Positions 7,328-16,551 of a stretch of 32,967 nt of DNA are shown here, in pieces. The DNA comes from an uncultured Pelagibacteraceae bacterium. Its GTDB lineage: Bacteria; Pseudomonadota; Alphaproteobacteria; Pelagibacterales; Pelagibacteraceae. The notes below the pieces were generated by a model that worked only from the letters and a program-made list of their open reading frames with translations, did not search any database and had not been told where the DNA came from. The position numbers and the translations under genes were made by a program. Position 1 is the stretch's first letter; each line of letters begins with the position of its first letter. The stretch is taken from NCBI GenBank assembly GCA_902597695.1, contig CACJYH010000007.1:1-32967 (forward strand), written 5' to 3'.

Positions 7328-8465
7328 TCTCTCCCTCATCAATTTTGTAAAAGTTTAATCTATGATTTATTTTGTTATTTTTAACATCAAAAATACCAAT
7401 TTTACCTTTAAACGAATTTTCTTTTTTAAAAATATTGTTTATGTCTGAAAAATCAGATTTTAAAGATAAATAATAAATCAATCCTAAAAGATCATAACTT
7501 AATAAGCTTAAATGATTTGGTTTAGAATTGTAGGTATCTACAAATTTTTTATTAAATGTCTCTAGATTTTGTTTATTGATTGATGGATAATATAAAGGCT
7601 GGATATTTTTCTCTAAAAGTAAACTTTCATCAAACCATTGATTAAGAGTTATAAATAATTTATTTTTTGGCGATACATCAGTGTAAATAAGTGAAGTAAT
7701 TACACTTTTAAGATTTTCATCAAAATCAGAAATAATAACTGAGTCAAAATTTACATTTCCAATTGTATATCGTTTTTCCAATTTCTTAATTTGTTCCTCC
7801 TTATCCACTAAATCTGAGTTTTCAACTCTTAAAATTTCATCAGCCAAGTTTTGTTTTCTCACATCATAATTTGTTATTTTTTCAATTTGCTTTGTAAGTT
7901 TAGTTGGTTCGGTTTCATAAGTGTATTGTTTAAAAATTTTGATTTTCGATTTTTTAATTGCCTTTTTAATTTCATTTTTATAATCAAGGTCAGGTGTTAA
8001 AAAAATTGTTTTTTTTACTTCGCTTAATTCCAAAAAATCTTTAATTGCATTTAACTGGGATAAAGAATTTACTCCGCTGCTTATCACATTTTTTGGTAGA
8101 TCATTTGTTTTATTTGTTAAAGATAGAAAAATAACATCTTGTATTTCATCCAAATACATTAAGCTTTTAAAAAAAATTGGACCGATAAAAATTTTTATTC
8201 CTTCATTCTTTAACTTAGTAGCTGATTGAAGAGTTTGATTAGGATCAATACCTGTGTCCATTGGATAAATTTCAATATTGTCTGTTCCAATATCACTCAA
8301 AGCCATCCGGGTTGATTTAATTATTGATTGTCCTAATTCTTTATATTCACCAGATAAAGGTGCAAGTAACCCAATTTTAATTTTTTCATTTTGTGAAAAT
8401 GCAAATGAGTGATTTGTTAAATAGATAATTATTAATGTAAAAATAATTCTAAAAATTTTGTTCAT
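7311..8465 (-). CDS. Periplasmic binding-fold protein, LpoA-like penicillin-binding protein activator
   Basis: This 384-residue exported protein has an N-terminal signal segment (FRIIFTLIIIYLTNHSFAFS) followed by a type I periplasmic-binding fold: KIGLLAPLSGEYKELGQSI is the characteristic first strand of the leucine-binding-protein-like fold, and FIGPIFF, DSVIISDF and LSLLSYDLLGLIYYL are later fold elements. The same gene beside rsmI is lpoA in enterobacteria, an outer-membrane activator of PBP1A whose C-terminal domain has this fold, and alphaproteobacterial neighbours of rsmI are usually annotated as penicillin-binding protein activators. Unlike E. coli LpoA it has no lipobox cysteine and no N-terminal TPR region. 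A solute-binding role is the alternative. It is divergent from rsmI (32-base gap) and overlaps rdgB tail to tail. Confidence 0.72.
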   Translation of the reverse strand: MNKIFRIIFTLIIIYLTNHSFAFSQNEKIKIGLLAPLSGEYKELGQSIIKSTRMALSDIGTDNIEIYPMDTGIDPNQTLQSATKLKNEGIKIFIGPIFFKSLMYLDEIQDVIFLSLTNKTNDLPKNVISSGVNSLSQLNAIKDFLELSEVKKTIFLTPDLDYKNEIKKAIKKSKIKIFKQYTYETEPTKLTKQIEKITNYDVRKQNLADEILRVENSDLVDKEEQIKKLEKRYTIGNVNFDSVIISDFDENLKSVITSLIYTDVSPKNKLFITLNQWFDESLLLEKNIQPLYYPSINKQNLETFNKKFVDTYNSKPNHLSLLSYDLLGLIYYLSLKSDFSDINNIFKKENSFKGKIGIFDVKNNKINHRLNFYKIDEGEIKEIF

Positions 8466-8497
8466 TTTAATGATACTATAATATTTTAATTATAAAT
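8466..8497. promoter_or_regulatory. Divergent promoter region, LpoA-like gene / rsmI
   Basis: A 32-base AT-only-like gap separates two divergent start codons. On the plus strand a perfect TATAAT lies at 8477-8482, which would start transcription near 8489 and leave rsmI with a leader of only about 8-10 bases. No convincing -35 is seen at the right distance. On the minus strand TATTAT/TATAGT-like sequence overlaps the same bases, so the two promoters may exclude each other. Base composition alone makes such matches easy to find. Confidence 0.4.
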
Positions 8498-9361
8498 ATG
8501 ATTGAAAATTTAAAATCTGCTAATAGAGTGTTCAAAAAAAGTCTATATTTAGTCTCAACTCCAATTGGAAATTTAAACGATATAAGTCTTAGAGCCATAG
8601 AAACTCTTAAAAGGTCAGATCACATTTTGTGTGAAGATACTAGAATCTCTAAAAATTTATTAGAAAAATACCAAATCAAATCAAATTTAATTGCCAATCA
8701 TAAATTCAATGAGAAAAGAAATGTTGTTAAAATTATAAATTTAATTAATCAAGGATCACTTATTTCTTTAATTTCAGATGCTGGCACCCCAGGCATTTCT
8801 GATCCAGGTTCTATATTAGTTAATGAGTGCATAAAGAATAATATCAATATTATTCCTATACCCGGTGCTTCAGCAGTAATATCAGCAGTATCAATATCAG
8901 GATTTTCAGAGAAGTTTTTCTTTTATGGATTTTTTCCTGAAAAGGATAAAATTTTAAAAGAGGATTTGGAAAATTTATCAAAATTAAACAGTTCAATCGT
9001 ATTTTTCATTTCGCCAAAGAAAATTAATAAGAATATTCCTCTAATTAAAAAAAATTTTACAGGAAGAAAAATCCTGATTTGTAGAGAAATGACAAAGTTT
9101 TATGAGGAATATAAGAGATCTAAAGTTGAAGATTTAGAAACATTAAAGAGTAATTTAAAAGGTGAATTGACTATTGTTATTTCGGAAAAGATTCATGACA
9201 AAAAAGCTTCACAAACTTTGGATGAATCAGATAAAAGATTGATTAGAGCGATGATAAATAAACTAAGTATAAAAGAAATAACTGATTTAATTATTCACAA
9301 AAATAGTATTTCAAAAAAAATTATCTATGATTATTGTTTGAAAATTAAAAATGAAAAATAA
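8498..9361 (+). CDS. rsmI: 16S rRNA (cytidine1402-2'-O)-methyltransferase
   Basis: This 287-residue SAM-dependent tetrapyrrole-methylase-fold enzyme 2'-O-methylates C1402 of 16S rRNA in the decoding centre. Signatures are LYLVSTPIGNLNDISLRAIE, ILCEDTRISKNLL, LISDAGTPGISDPG and IIPIPGASAVISAVSISG, with FFYGFFPEK in the second half; all are in family order. Length matches E. coli RsmI (286). ATG 8498 is the first start after the divergent spacer; the family core begins about residue 15. It overlaps the downstream BON-domain lipoprotein by 11 bases, so the two are cotranscribed. Confidence 0.97.
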   Translation: MIENLKSANRVFKKSLYLVSTPIGNLNDISLRAIETLKRSDHILCEDTRISKNLLEKYQIKSNLIANHKFNEKRNVVKIINLINQGSLISLISDAGTPGISDPGSILVNECIKNNINIIPIPGASAVISAVSISGFSEKFFFYGFFPEKDKILKEDLENLSKLNSSIVFFISPKKINKNIPLIKKNFTGRKILICREMTKFYEEYKRSKVEDLETLKSNLKGELTIVISEKIHDKKASQTLDESDKRLIRAMINKLSIKEITDLIIHKNSISKKIIYDYCLKIKNEK

Positions 9362-9944
9362 AATACTTATTTTGCTTTTTTTTGGTTTTATTTTAAGTGG
9401 ATGCGCAGGTGTATCGTCTTCAGGAATTTTTGGAACAGGTGTAAGTGTGGCTATCGATCCAAGATCTTTAGGGACACAGATAGATGATTCTTTGATGCAA
9501 AAAAACTTAACTGCTAGAATTTTACTCCTAAATAAAAATTACCTTTTATCAGTAAAATCAAAAGTTTTGGATGGTAGAATATTTCTAACTGGAAAAGTTG
9601 ATGAACCAGAGGAAAAATTGAAATTAACCAAAATTGCATGGGAAACTGATGGAGTTAGGTCAGTTAGAAATGATATTAAAATAAAAGAGGCATTTAATTT
9701 TAAACAATCTGCCAAGGATCTATTAATCACTTCGCAATTAAGGACTGCATTAATTTTGAACAAAGAAATTAAGGCAACAAATTACCAAATAGATACTTAT
9801 AAAAAGAAAATCTATATTTATGGAATTTCACAAACTAAAGATGAAAAGGATTTGGTTATTACTGAGGCAAAAGAGATTTTAGATGTCGAAGATGTGATTG
9901 CTAGTATTTTACTGGTAGATAATTTAAGAATTAAAACTAACTAA
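9351..9944 (+). CDS. dolP: BON-domain outer-membrane lipoprotein, DolP (YraP)-like
   Basis: This is a 197-residue predicted lipoprotein. The signal ILILLFFGFILSGC has an LSGC lipobox with cysteine at 18; the next residue is alanine, compatible with outer-membrane sorting. Two BON domains follow (about residues 45-110 and 115-190), seen as LTGKVDEPEEKLKLTKIAWE and VRSVRNDIKI, then IYGISQTKDEKDLVITEAKE and VEDVIAS. E. coli DolP (191 residues, two BON domains) lies in the same rsmI/lpoA neighbourhood and supports outer-membrane integrity and Bam function. The yraN and diaA genes found between rsmI and dolP in E. coli are absent here. It starts inside rsmI, and its stop is shared with maeB on the other strand. 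Family assignment is strong; functional equivalence is inferred. Confidence 0.8.
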   Translation: MKNKILILLFFGFILSGCAGVSSSGIFGTGVSVAIDPRSLGTQIDDSLMQKNLTARILLLNKNYLLSVKSKVLDGRIFLTGKVDEPEEKLKLTKIAWETDGVRSVRNDIKIKEAFNFKQSAKDLLITSQLRTALILNKEIKATNYQIDTYKKKIYIYGISQTKDEKDLVITEAKEILDVEDVIASILLVDNLRIKTN

Positions 9945-12226
9945 TTTTTTTTATAATCAATTACATCAGCTGAGTAAGCTGCAATAGAGGCTAAATTTAA
10001 AATATCTGAAGTTGAAGATCTCAAAGGTGCTATTTCAATAGGTAAACCCAAACCAATTAATAAAGGACCAATTACCTTTGCTCTACTCATTGACTTAATC
10101 ATTTTATAGGAAATAGCTGCACTATGTTGGCTAGGCATAATTAAAACATTTGAGTTACCAACTATCTCTGAAAATGGATAAAGTTCTTTGTACATCTCTT
10201 CTAAAGCAACATCTGGTTGCATCTCACCATCAAATTTAAAATCAACTTTATCATTTTTTAAAATTTCAACAGCATCACTTAGTCTTTTTGTTCTATCTGT
10301 AGCTGGTTCCCCGAAAGTAGAGTGAGATAAAAAAGCAACTTTTGGATCAAAACCAAATAATTTTGCAACCCTCGCTGCTGATTTTGCCATTTCAGCCAAT
10401 TGTCTTGCGTCTGGATACTCTATGACCGATGTATCGCAGATAAAGATTGTTTTACCTCTATTTACAACAAGGTTTAACCCGAACATAATTTCACCAGGTC
10501 TTGGATCAACAACTTTAATAATTTTTTCTAGTGAAGATGAGTATCTCCTTGTGTTCCCAGTTATCATCGCATCTGCATCCTGACACGCAACCATGCATGA
10601 AGCCCAAATAACTCTATCATTTCTTACAAGTCTATCACAATCCCATTCTAACATTCCCTTTTCTCTTTGAAGTTTTTTAAATAAATATTTTACATATTTT
10701 TCTCTTTTGGCTGTGTCTTTCGAGTTTACAATTTCAATATCAAAATTTTCATTATAACCAATTTTTTTTATTTGATTTTTAATCAACTCCTCTTTTCCAA
10801 CTAAAATGGGTATTCCTAAGTCAGAGTTTTTAAAAGCTATAGCAGCTTTAAGTGTATTTTCATCTTCACCATCAGCAAAAACAACTTTTTTTTGTTTTTT
10901 CTTTATATAGCTATTTACACCTTGCATAATTGTAACAGTTGGATCTAATCTTTGTTTAAGTTGGTCCTTATAGATTTCAAAATTATCAACTTTTTTTCTT
11001 GCAACTCCAGTATCAATAGCAGCTTTTGCAACTGCAGCTGGTATTACACTAATTAATCTTGGATCGAATGTTGATGGAATTATGTAATCTTTTCCATATT
11101 GAGGCCTCTCACCTCCCATTGCTGCAATGACTTCATCCGGCACATCTTCTTTAGCTAATTTTGCTATCGCATGTGCAGCTGCAATTTTCATCTCTTCATT
11201 AATTGTTTTTGATCGTACATCTAATGCACCTCTAAAAATATATGGAAACCCTATTAAATTGTTCACTTGATTAGGATAATCTGACCTTCCAGTCGCTATA
11301 ATTGCATCATCTCTAACCTCCTCAATTTCTTCAGGTGTAATTTCTGGGTCAGGGTTAGCACATGCAAATATAATTGGATTTTTTGCCATTTTTTTAACCA
11401 TGTCTTTAGTTAACGCTCCTTTCGCAGATAAGCCTAAAAAAACATCTGCATTAGTTATAGCATCATCTAGAGTTCTATCTTTTGTTTCAATTGCATAACT
11501 TGATTTCCATTGGTTCAAATTATCTCGACCTCTGTATATGACTCCTGTTCTGTCTATCATTGTAATATTTTTTGGCGGCACACCAGTTTTTTTAAATAAA
11601 TTAGCGCAAGCCATAGCCGAAGCTCCAGCACCATTGACAACTATTTTAACTCTATCAATTTTTTTTTTACTAATGTCCAAAGCATTAATTAAGGCTGCAG
11701 TTGTGATAATTGCAGTTCCATGCTGATCATCATGAAACACAGGTATATCAAGAATTTCTTTGAGCTTTTCTTCAATAATAAAACAATCAGGAGCAGCAAT
11801 ATCCTCAAGATTAATACCTCCAAAACTTGGAGCAAAATTTTTTATACTATTTATGATTTCATCCGGATCTTGGGAGTCTATCTCTAAATCAATAGAATCT
11901 ATATCTGCAAACCTTTTAAATAAAACAGCCTTTCCTTCCATAACTGGTTTAGATGCTAACGCACCTAAATTTCCCATACCTAAAATTGCCGACCCATTAC
12001 TGATAACTGCAACAAGGTTTCCTTTACTCGTATAGTCAAAAGCTGCTTCAGGATTATCACTAATTGCCCTAACTGGAGCAGCTACACCTGGAGAGTATGC
12101 TAAAGCAAGATCTCTCTTTGTCGTCATATTTTTTGATGAAGATATTTCAATCTTGCCTGGCTTCTTATCTTTGTGAAAATCTAAAGCTTCTTTATCTGTG
12201 TAATGATCAATTTTTGTTTTTTTCAT
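9941..12226 (-). CDS. maeB: Malic enzyme with C-terminal phosphotransacetylase-like domain (MaeB type)
   Basis: This 761-residue protein oxidatively decarboxylates malate to pyruvate, usually with NADP, feeding acetyl-CoA and NADPH supply. The N-terminal malic domain has LALAYSPGVAAP, SNGSAILGMGNLGALASKPV and the HDDQHGTAII block; the NAD(P)-binding region has VVNGAGASAMACANL and FACANPDPEITPEE. From about residue 430 a phosphotransacetylase-like domain follows (GVNSYIKKKQKKVVFADGED, GNTRRYSSSLEKII, IMPSQHSAAISYKMI), which in MaeB proteins is generally regulatory rather than catalytic. The length is that of the large bacterial form. It is divergent from murJ and ends on a CTAA that also holds the dolP stop. 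Confidence 0.95.
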   Translation of the reverse strand: MKKTKIDHYTDKEALDFHKDKKPGKIEISSSKNMTTKRDLALAYSPGVAAPVRAISDNPEAAFDYTSKGNLVAVISNGSAILGMGNLGALASKPVMEGKAVLFKRFADIDSIDLEIDSQDPDEIINSIKNFAPSFGGINLEDIAAPDCFIIEEKLKEILDIPVFHDDQHGTAIITTAALINALDISKKKIDRVKIVVNGAGASAMACANLFKKTGVPPKNITMIDRTGVIYRGRDNLNQWKSSYAIETKDRTLDDAITNADVFLGLSAKGALTKDMVKKMAKNPIIFACANPDPEITPEEIEEVRDDAIIATGRSDYPNQVNNLIGFPYIFRGALDVRSKTINEEMKIAAAHAIAKLAKEDVPDEVIAAMGGERPQYGKDYIIPSTFDPRLISVIPAAVAKAAIDTGVARKKVDNFEIYKDQLKQRLDPTVTIMQGVNSYIKKKQKKVVFADGEDENTLKAAIAFKNSDLGIPILVGKEELIKNQIKKIGYNENFDIEIVNSKDTAKREKYVKYLFKKLQREKGMLEWDCDRLVRNDRVIWASCMVACQDADAMITGNTRRYSSSLEKIIKVVDPRPGEIMFGLNLVVNRGKTIFICDTSVIEYPDARQLAEMAKSAARVAKLFGFDPKVAFLSHSTFGEPATDRTKRLSDAVEILKNDKVDFKFDGEMQPDVALEEMYKELYPFSEIVGNSNVLIMPSQHSAAISYKMIKSMSRAKVIGPLLIGLGLPIEIAPLRSSTSDILNLASIAAYSADVIDYKKN

Positions 12227-12276
12227 TTATGCTAATTAGGTGTACAAATGGGGTAAAATTAAGACTAATATGATTT
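12227..12276. promoter_or_regulatory. Divergent promoter region, maeB / murJ
   Basis: This 50-base gap must hold the start signals of two outward-facing genes. On the plus strand TAAAAT at 12254-12259 could be the murJ -10, giving a leader near 10 bases; TAATAT at 12266 is too close to the ATG. No good -35 is visible for either direction. Nothing else is recognised here. Confidence 0.3.
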
Positions 12277-13806
12277 ATGAATTTAGTTAAGTCAACAGGG
12301 ACTTTTGGTTTTTATACTATTATCAGTAGATTACTTGGTTATTTAAGAGATGTTTTGATAGCGATCTTTCTTGGAACAAGTTTTTTAGCAGATGTATTTT
12401 TTGTAGCATTCAGAATACCTAATACTTTTAGAAGATTATTTGCAGAAGGAACTTTTAATGCAGCTTTTATACCAAGTTACACTTCAGAATTAGTAAAAAA
12501 AAAAGCTGGATCACAAAAATTTGCTAACGAAATTTTCAATTTATTATTTTTAGGACTATTGTTTTTAGTTTTGATTATAGAAATTTTCATGCCAGTTTTT
12601 GTAAGGTTAATAGCGCCAGGTTTTGTTGATAATTCAGAAAAAATTCAGCTAGCTGTCAATCTTACAAGGATAACTATGCCATTTTTAATGTTTGTGAGTC
12701 TATCTTCTTTTTTTGCTGCAATTCTAAATTCTCACAATAAGTTTGCTGCGGCCTCTGCAGCTCCAATAATCCTTAATATAGTATTGATTGGAATTTTATT
12801 TTTTGGAAAATTTCTTAACGACGAACTAGTTTATTATTTATCATATGGAGTTTCTATTGCAGGATTATTACAACTTGTTTTTTTATATCAATTTGCGAAA
12901 AAATTTTATTCTATAAATTTTAAATTAGATTTCAAAATTAATAATAAGGTCAAATTTTTTTTTAAAAAACTTTTACCAAGTATTTTTTCATCTGGTGTAA
13001 CACAAATTAATATTCTTGTAGGTACTATAATTGCATCTTTCCAAGCTAGTGCCGTATCTTATCTATATTATGCCGATAGGATTTATCAAATAAACCTTGC
13101 AATCGCAGGAATTGCGATAGGCGTGGTTGTTCTTCCACAACTTTCAAAATATGTTTTCTTAAAAAAGAAAAATAAAATTCTTTTACTACAAAATAAAGCA
13201 CTTGAGCTTAGTATGTTTTTAAGTCTACCAGCTGCAGTTGCTTTAATTGTAGGATCAGAGCAAATTATTTCAGCATTATTTGGCTATGGTTCTTTTGATG
13301 AGCTGTCAGTGTCTAACTCGGCAAATGCACTTTACTATTTTGGATTAGGATTACCTGCTTTTGCCTTAATTAAAGTATTTTCGACTTTTTTTTTCGCAAA
13401 CCAGGATACCAAAACACCATTTTATATTTCATTATTTTCAGTAATTCTAAATATATTAATAAGTATTTATTTTTTTAGAGAAATTGGTTTTATAATCATT
13501 CCTATAGCTACGACAATTTCATCGTGGTTTAATGCAATAATATTATTTGTTTACTTAAAAAATAAAGATTTATTTAATTTTAATGAATTATTTTTTGCCA
13601 AATTAATAAAAATATTACTGGCATCTATAATAATGGGAATATTTTTTAATTACTTAATTTTGTTTTTTGAAAATAAATTACTTTATGAATATAATTTTAA
13701 ATCTTTTTATTTGATACTTTCAGCTTTTTTAAGTCTTATATTTTATTTGAGTTTTTCATTATTTATCAAAGCTTTCAAATATGGTGATATTAAACTAAAG
13801 TATTAA
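12277..13806 (+). CDS. murJ: Lipid II flippase MurJ (MviN family)
   Basis: This 509-residue polytopic membrane protein of the MOP superfamily moves lipid-linked peptidoglycan precursor across the inner membrane. The N-terminal family block is intact: [40 protein letters not shown] and FNAAFIPSY, carrying the arginines of the central cavity. Later blocks include [14 protein letters not shown] and [20 protein letters not shown], with about 14 hydrophobic segments over its length. Length matches E. coli MurJ (511). It begins a right-reading run; trpS follows after two bases. Confidence 0.97.
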   Translation: MNLVKSTGTFGFYTIISRLLGYLRDVLIAIFLGTSFLADVFFVAFRIPNTFRRLFAEGTFNAAFIPSYTSELVKKKAGSQKFANEIFNLLFLGLLFLVLIIEIFMPVFVRLIAPGFVDNSEKIQLAVNLTRITMPFLMFVSLSSFFAAILNSHNKFAAASAAPIILNIVLIGILFFGKFLNDELVYYLSYGVSIAGLLQLVFLYQFAKKFYSINFKLDFKINNKVKFFFKKLLPSIFSSGVTQINILVGTIIASFQASAVSYLYYADRIYQINLAIAGIAIGVVVLPQLSKYVFLKKKNKILLLQNKALELSMFLSLPAAVALIVGSEQIISALFGYGSFDELSVSNSANALYYFGLGLPAFALIKVFSTFFFANQDTKTPFYISLFSVILNILISIYFFREIGFIIIPIATTISSWFNAIILFVYLKNKDLFNFNELFFAKLIKILLASIIMGIFFNYLILFFENKLLYEYNFKSFYLILSAFLSLIFYLSFSLFIKAFKYGDIKLKY

Positions 13807-13808
13807 CT

Positions 13809-14810
13809 ATGGGAAAAAAAATTTTTTCAGGTGTTCAACCTACTGGAAACCTCCATCTTGGAAATTATTTGGGAGCAATCAAAAATTTTGTAAAACTTAA
13901 CAATGAAGATCAAAATGAGTGTGTGTTCTGTGTTGTTGATCTTCATGCTATTACAGTTGCTCAAGATCCAAAAAAATTAAGAGATAATATATATGAAACT
14001 GTTGCAACTTTTATTGCTAGCGGCATTGATCCTGAAAAAAGTATTATCTTTAATCAATCAAGAGTGAGTGCTCATTCAGAAACGGCCTGGATATTAAGTT
14101 GTGTTGCTAGAATGGGATGGCTAAATAGAATGACCCAATTTAAAGAGAAAGCCGGAAAAGATAAAGAAAAAGCAAGTATCGGTCTTTATTCTTATCCTGT
14201 TTTAATGGCCGCAGATATTTTGTTATATGATACAACCCACGTACCTGTTGGAGATGATCAAAAACAACATTTAGAACTTTGCCGAGATATTGCCCAAAAG
14301 TTTAATAATGACTTTAATGCTGATGGTTTTTTTAAAATTCCTGAGCCATTGATTCAAAAAGAGTTTTCAAGAATTATGAGCTTGAGAGATGGTACAAAAA
14401 AAATGAGTAAATCTGAATTATCAGACCAGAGCAGAGTAAACTTAACTGATGATAAAGACCAAATCATAAGTAAAATTAAAAAAGCAAAAACTGATGCTTT
14501 ACCATTACCGTCGACAAGTGTAGATTTAGAGAAAAGACCTGAAGCAAAGAATTTGATTGGTATTTATTCTAGTTTAATGGATGTAAGTTTAGAGGATACA
14601 ATAAATAAATTTTCTGGAAAAAACTTTTCAGAATTTAAAGAAAATTTATCGCAAGTTATGGTTGATAAAATTAGTCCAATATCATCTGAAATAAAAAAGT
14701 TATTAAGTGATAAAAAATATTTAGATAAAATATTGTTAGAGGGGACTCAAAAAGCAGATAAAATAGCCTCAGAAAAGATAAAAAAAATCCAAGAACTTGT
14801 TGGTTTTTAA
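13809..14810 (+). CDS. trpS: Tryptophanyl-tRNA synthetase
   Basis: This 333-residue class I aminoacyl-tRNA synthetase charges tRNA-Trp. The HIGH-type motif appears as [16 protein letters not shown] near residue 12 and the KMSKS motif as [20 protein letters not shown] near residue 195. [12 protein letters not shown] and [14 protein letters not shown] with [18 protein letters not shown] form the tryptophan-binding pocket. Length matches the bacterial family (334 in E. coli). It lies 2 bases after murJ and about 50 bases before the Nfu gene. Confidence 0.98.
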   Translation: MGKKIFSGVQPTGNLHLGNYLGAIKNFVKLNNEDQNECVFCVVDLHAITVAQDPKKLRDNIYETVATFIASGIDPEKSIIFNQSRVSAHSETAWILSCVARMGWLNRMTQFKEKAGKDKEKASIGLYSYPVLMAADILLYDTTHVPVGDDQKQHLELCRDIAQKFNNDFNADGFFKIPEPLIQKEFSRIMSLRDGTKKMSKSELSDQSRVNLTDDKDQIISKIKKAKTDALPLPSTSVDLEKRPEAKNLIGIYSSLMDVSLEDTINKFSGKNFSEFKENLSQVMVDKISPISSEIKKLLSDKKYLDKILLEGTQKADKIASEKIKKIQELVGF

Positions 14811-14862
14811 GATTTTTTTATTAACAAGTTTAATTTTTACAATTATTGATTATATATACATC

Positions 14863-15402
14863 ATGTTTGTACAGACTGAATTAACACCAAACCCAAATTC
14901 TTTAAAATTCTTACCAGGTAAGAACGTTTCAAATAAAGGGTCATTTGAAATTACACAAAAAGATCAAACTAATAATGAGTTAGTTAAAAACTTGTTATCG
15001 ATAAATGGTGTTGAAGGCATTTTTCTAGGTAAAGATTTTATCTCAATAAATAAATATGACGATACATCATGGGATGAAATTAAACATATAGTAATCTCTT
15101 TAATTAACGATTTTTACTCCAGTGGAAAAGAATGTGTTGTTGAAAATACCTTAATTGAAAATAATGAAAATTTAAAAGATATAGAAAAAAAAATAGTTAA
15201 AATATTAGATGAAAAAATTAGACCTGCAGTTGCAAAAGATGGTGGAGATATTAAATTTAAGGAGTTTAAAGATGGTGTAGTTAAAGTACAGCTCCAAGGA
15301 AGTTGTTCAGGTTGCCCAAGTTCAACCATGACATTAAAACAAGGCGTTCAAAATCTGCTTTGTCACTATCTACCAGAAGTTAAGAAGGTTGAGGCTCTTT
15401 AA
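14863..15402 (+). CDS. Nfu-type iron-sulfur cluster carrier
   Basis: This 179-residue protein transfers Fe-S clusters to apo-proteins. The N-terminal Nfu domain starts FVQTELTPNPNSLKFLPGK, the typical start in alphaproteobacteria and mitochondrial NFU1; FEITQKD and GVEGIFLGKDFISI follow. The C-terminal NifU-like domain has IRPAVAKDGGDIKF and the cluster-binding CXXC in GSCSGCPSSTMTLKQGVQ. I chose ATG 14863 because homology begins there; the frame is open back to 14797 but would add a hydrophobic stretch not expected in a cytosolic carrier and would overlap trpS. The next gene starts on the base after its stop codon. Confidence 0.93.
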   Translation: MFVQTELTPNPNSLKFLPGKNVSNKGSFEITQKDQTNNELVKNLLSINGVEGIFLGKDFISINKYDDTSWDEIKHIVISLINDFYSSGKECVVENTLIENNENLKDIEKKIVKILDEKIRPAVAKDGGDIKFKEFKDGVVKVQLQGSCSGCPSSTMTLKQGVQNLLCHYLPEVKKVEAL

Positions 15403-16551
15403 ATGTTCAGTTTTAAATTAAAAAATCTTAAATTTTTAAATCAACTAATTTTTTTTAAGTCAAAATTTTATTTTGTTAAAATGAGAAGAAAGAACTTAAA
15501 AATATTTAAGTTTTTTGATGACAGAAGAATTGGTGCTATCCCTAGAATATTTTTAACAAGTATATTTGTTGTATTTTCATTTTATCATATTCCATCATTA
15601 ATTAATTTTGCCAATCAGCAGCTTTTAGAAGATAAAGAATTCCAAAATAATTCAAAAGCTATACTAGCTTATACACTCAATAAAAAAGAGGGTGTTGAGT
15701 CTGACGAAGGGGATCTTAATGAAAAAGATTTGTTAATTGATATTTTTAGTCTAAACGATCTTGAAACTGACACTGTAAGATTAAATGCATCTACTATTAA
15801 GCAATTATTTCAGGACACCGATTACAAACTAGATGATGTAAGGGCAACAAAGTTAGTTAAACCTGTTGCTTTAACTTTACTTCCTGGTGAAATTAAAATG
15901 ATCGAAAGCACCAAGAAAAGAAAAGAGTTCTTTATTCAAATTGTTTTACCTTTAGTTTTAAAAGAAAATAATAATATAAGATTAGATAGAAAGACTTTGT
16001 TCAAAATTATAAATAAAAGCAATAATACTAAATTAGAAAAAAAATGGCTTGAAAAAAAATACAAACAATATGGAGTAACATCCAAAGATTTAACAACACT
16101 TAAAATCAGAATGGATGAAATACCAGTTTCTCTAGCACTTGCTCAAGCTGCGAAAGAAACAGGATGGGGAACATCAAGATTTGCACAGGAGGGCAATGCA
16201 CTTTTTGGGCAATGGACTTGGTCTGGTGAGGGCCTAAAACCTAAAGAGGCTGATGAGAATAAGGGTCATAAAGTTATGAAATTTAATGTATTACAAGCCT
16301 CAGTTAGGGCTTATCAAAGAAATTTAAATACCCATCGATCATATAAAAATTTTAGATTAGCAAGAGCGCATTTAAGAGACAATGATCAACCTTTGGATAG
16401 TTTGCTTCTTTCTCAATTTTTAAAAAATTATGCTGAAACTGGAAATCAGTATGTGGAAGTTTTGCAAAAAATTATTAATCAAAACAATTTAAAAGATTTT
16501 GATGACGCTAAGTTGCTTCCTTCAAGCAAAGAGCTTGAAAGTTTAATTTAA
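15403..16551 (+). CDS. Bax-like membrane protein with glucosaminidase domain
   Basis: This is a 382-residue protein. The basic N-terminus is followed by one membrane segment (about residues 47-66, RIFLTSIFVVFSFYHIPSL), then a charged spacer and a C-terminal glucosaminidase domain of the Bax type. IPVSLALAQAAKETGWGTSR holds the predicted catalytic glutamate, then GNALFGQWTWSGEG and FNVLQASVRAYQRNLNTH. Such domains cleave the glucosamine linkage of peptidoglycan; activity is inferred. ATG 15403 directly abuts the upstream stop and has GAGG about 9 bases before it; ATG 15481 (MRRKNL) is a possible later start. The stop codon lies in a TTAA shared with the opposing deacetylase gene. Confidence 0.82.
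   Translation: MFSFKLKNLKFLNQLIFFKSKFYFVKMRRKNLKIFKFFDDRRIGAIPRIFLTSIFVVFSFYHIPSLINFANQQLLEDKEFQNNSKAILAYTLNKKEGVESDEGDLNEKDLLIDIFSLNDLETDTVRLNASTIKQLFQDTDYKLDDVRATKLVKPVALTLLPGEIKMIESTKKRKEFFIQIVLPLVLKENNNIRLDRKTLFKIINKSNNTKLEKKWLEKKYKQYGVTSKDLTTLKIRMDEIPVSLALAQAAKETGWGTSRFAQEGNALFGQWTWSGEGLKPKEADENKGHKVMKFNVLQASVRAYQRNLNTHRSYKNFRLARAHLRDNDQPLDSLLLSQFLKNYAETGNQYVEVLQKIINQNNLKDFDDAKLLPSSKELESLI

Noticed and set aside
14797..14862. Upstream extension of the Nfu gene with a hydrophobic leader
   Set aside because: Homology begins at FVQTELTPNPNS; the extension overlaps trpS and is translated spacer.
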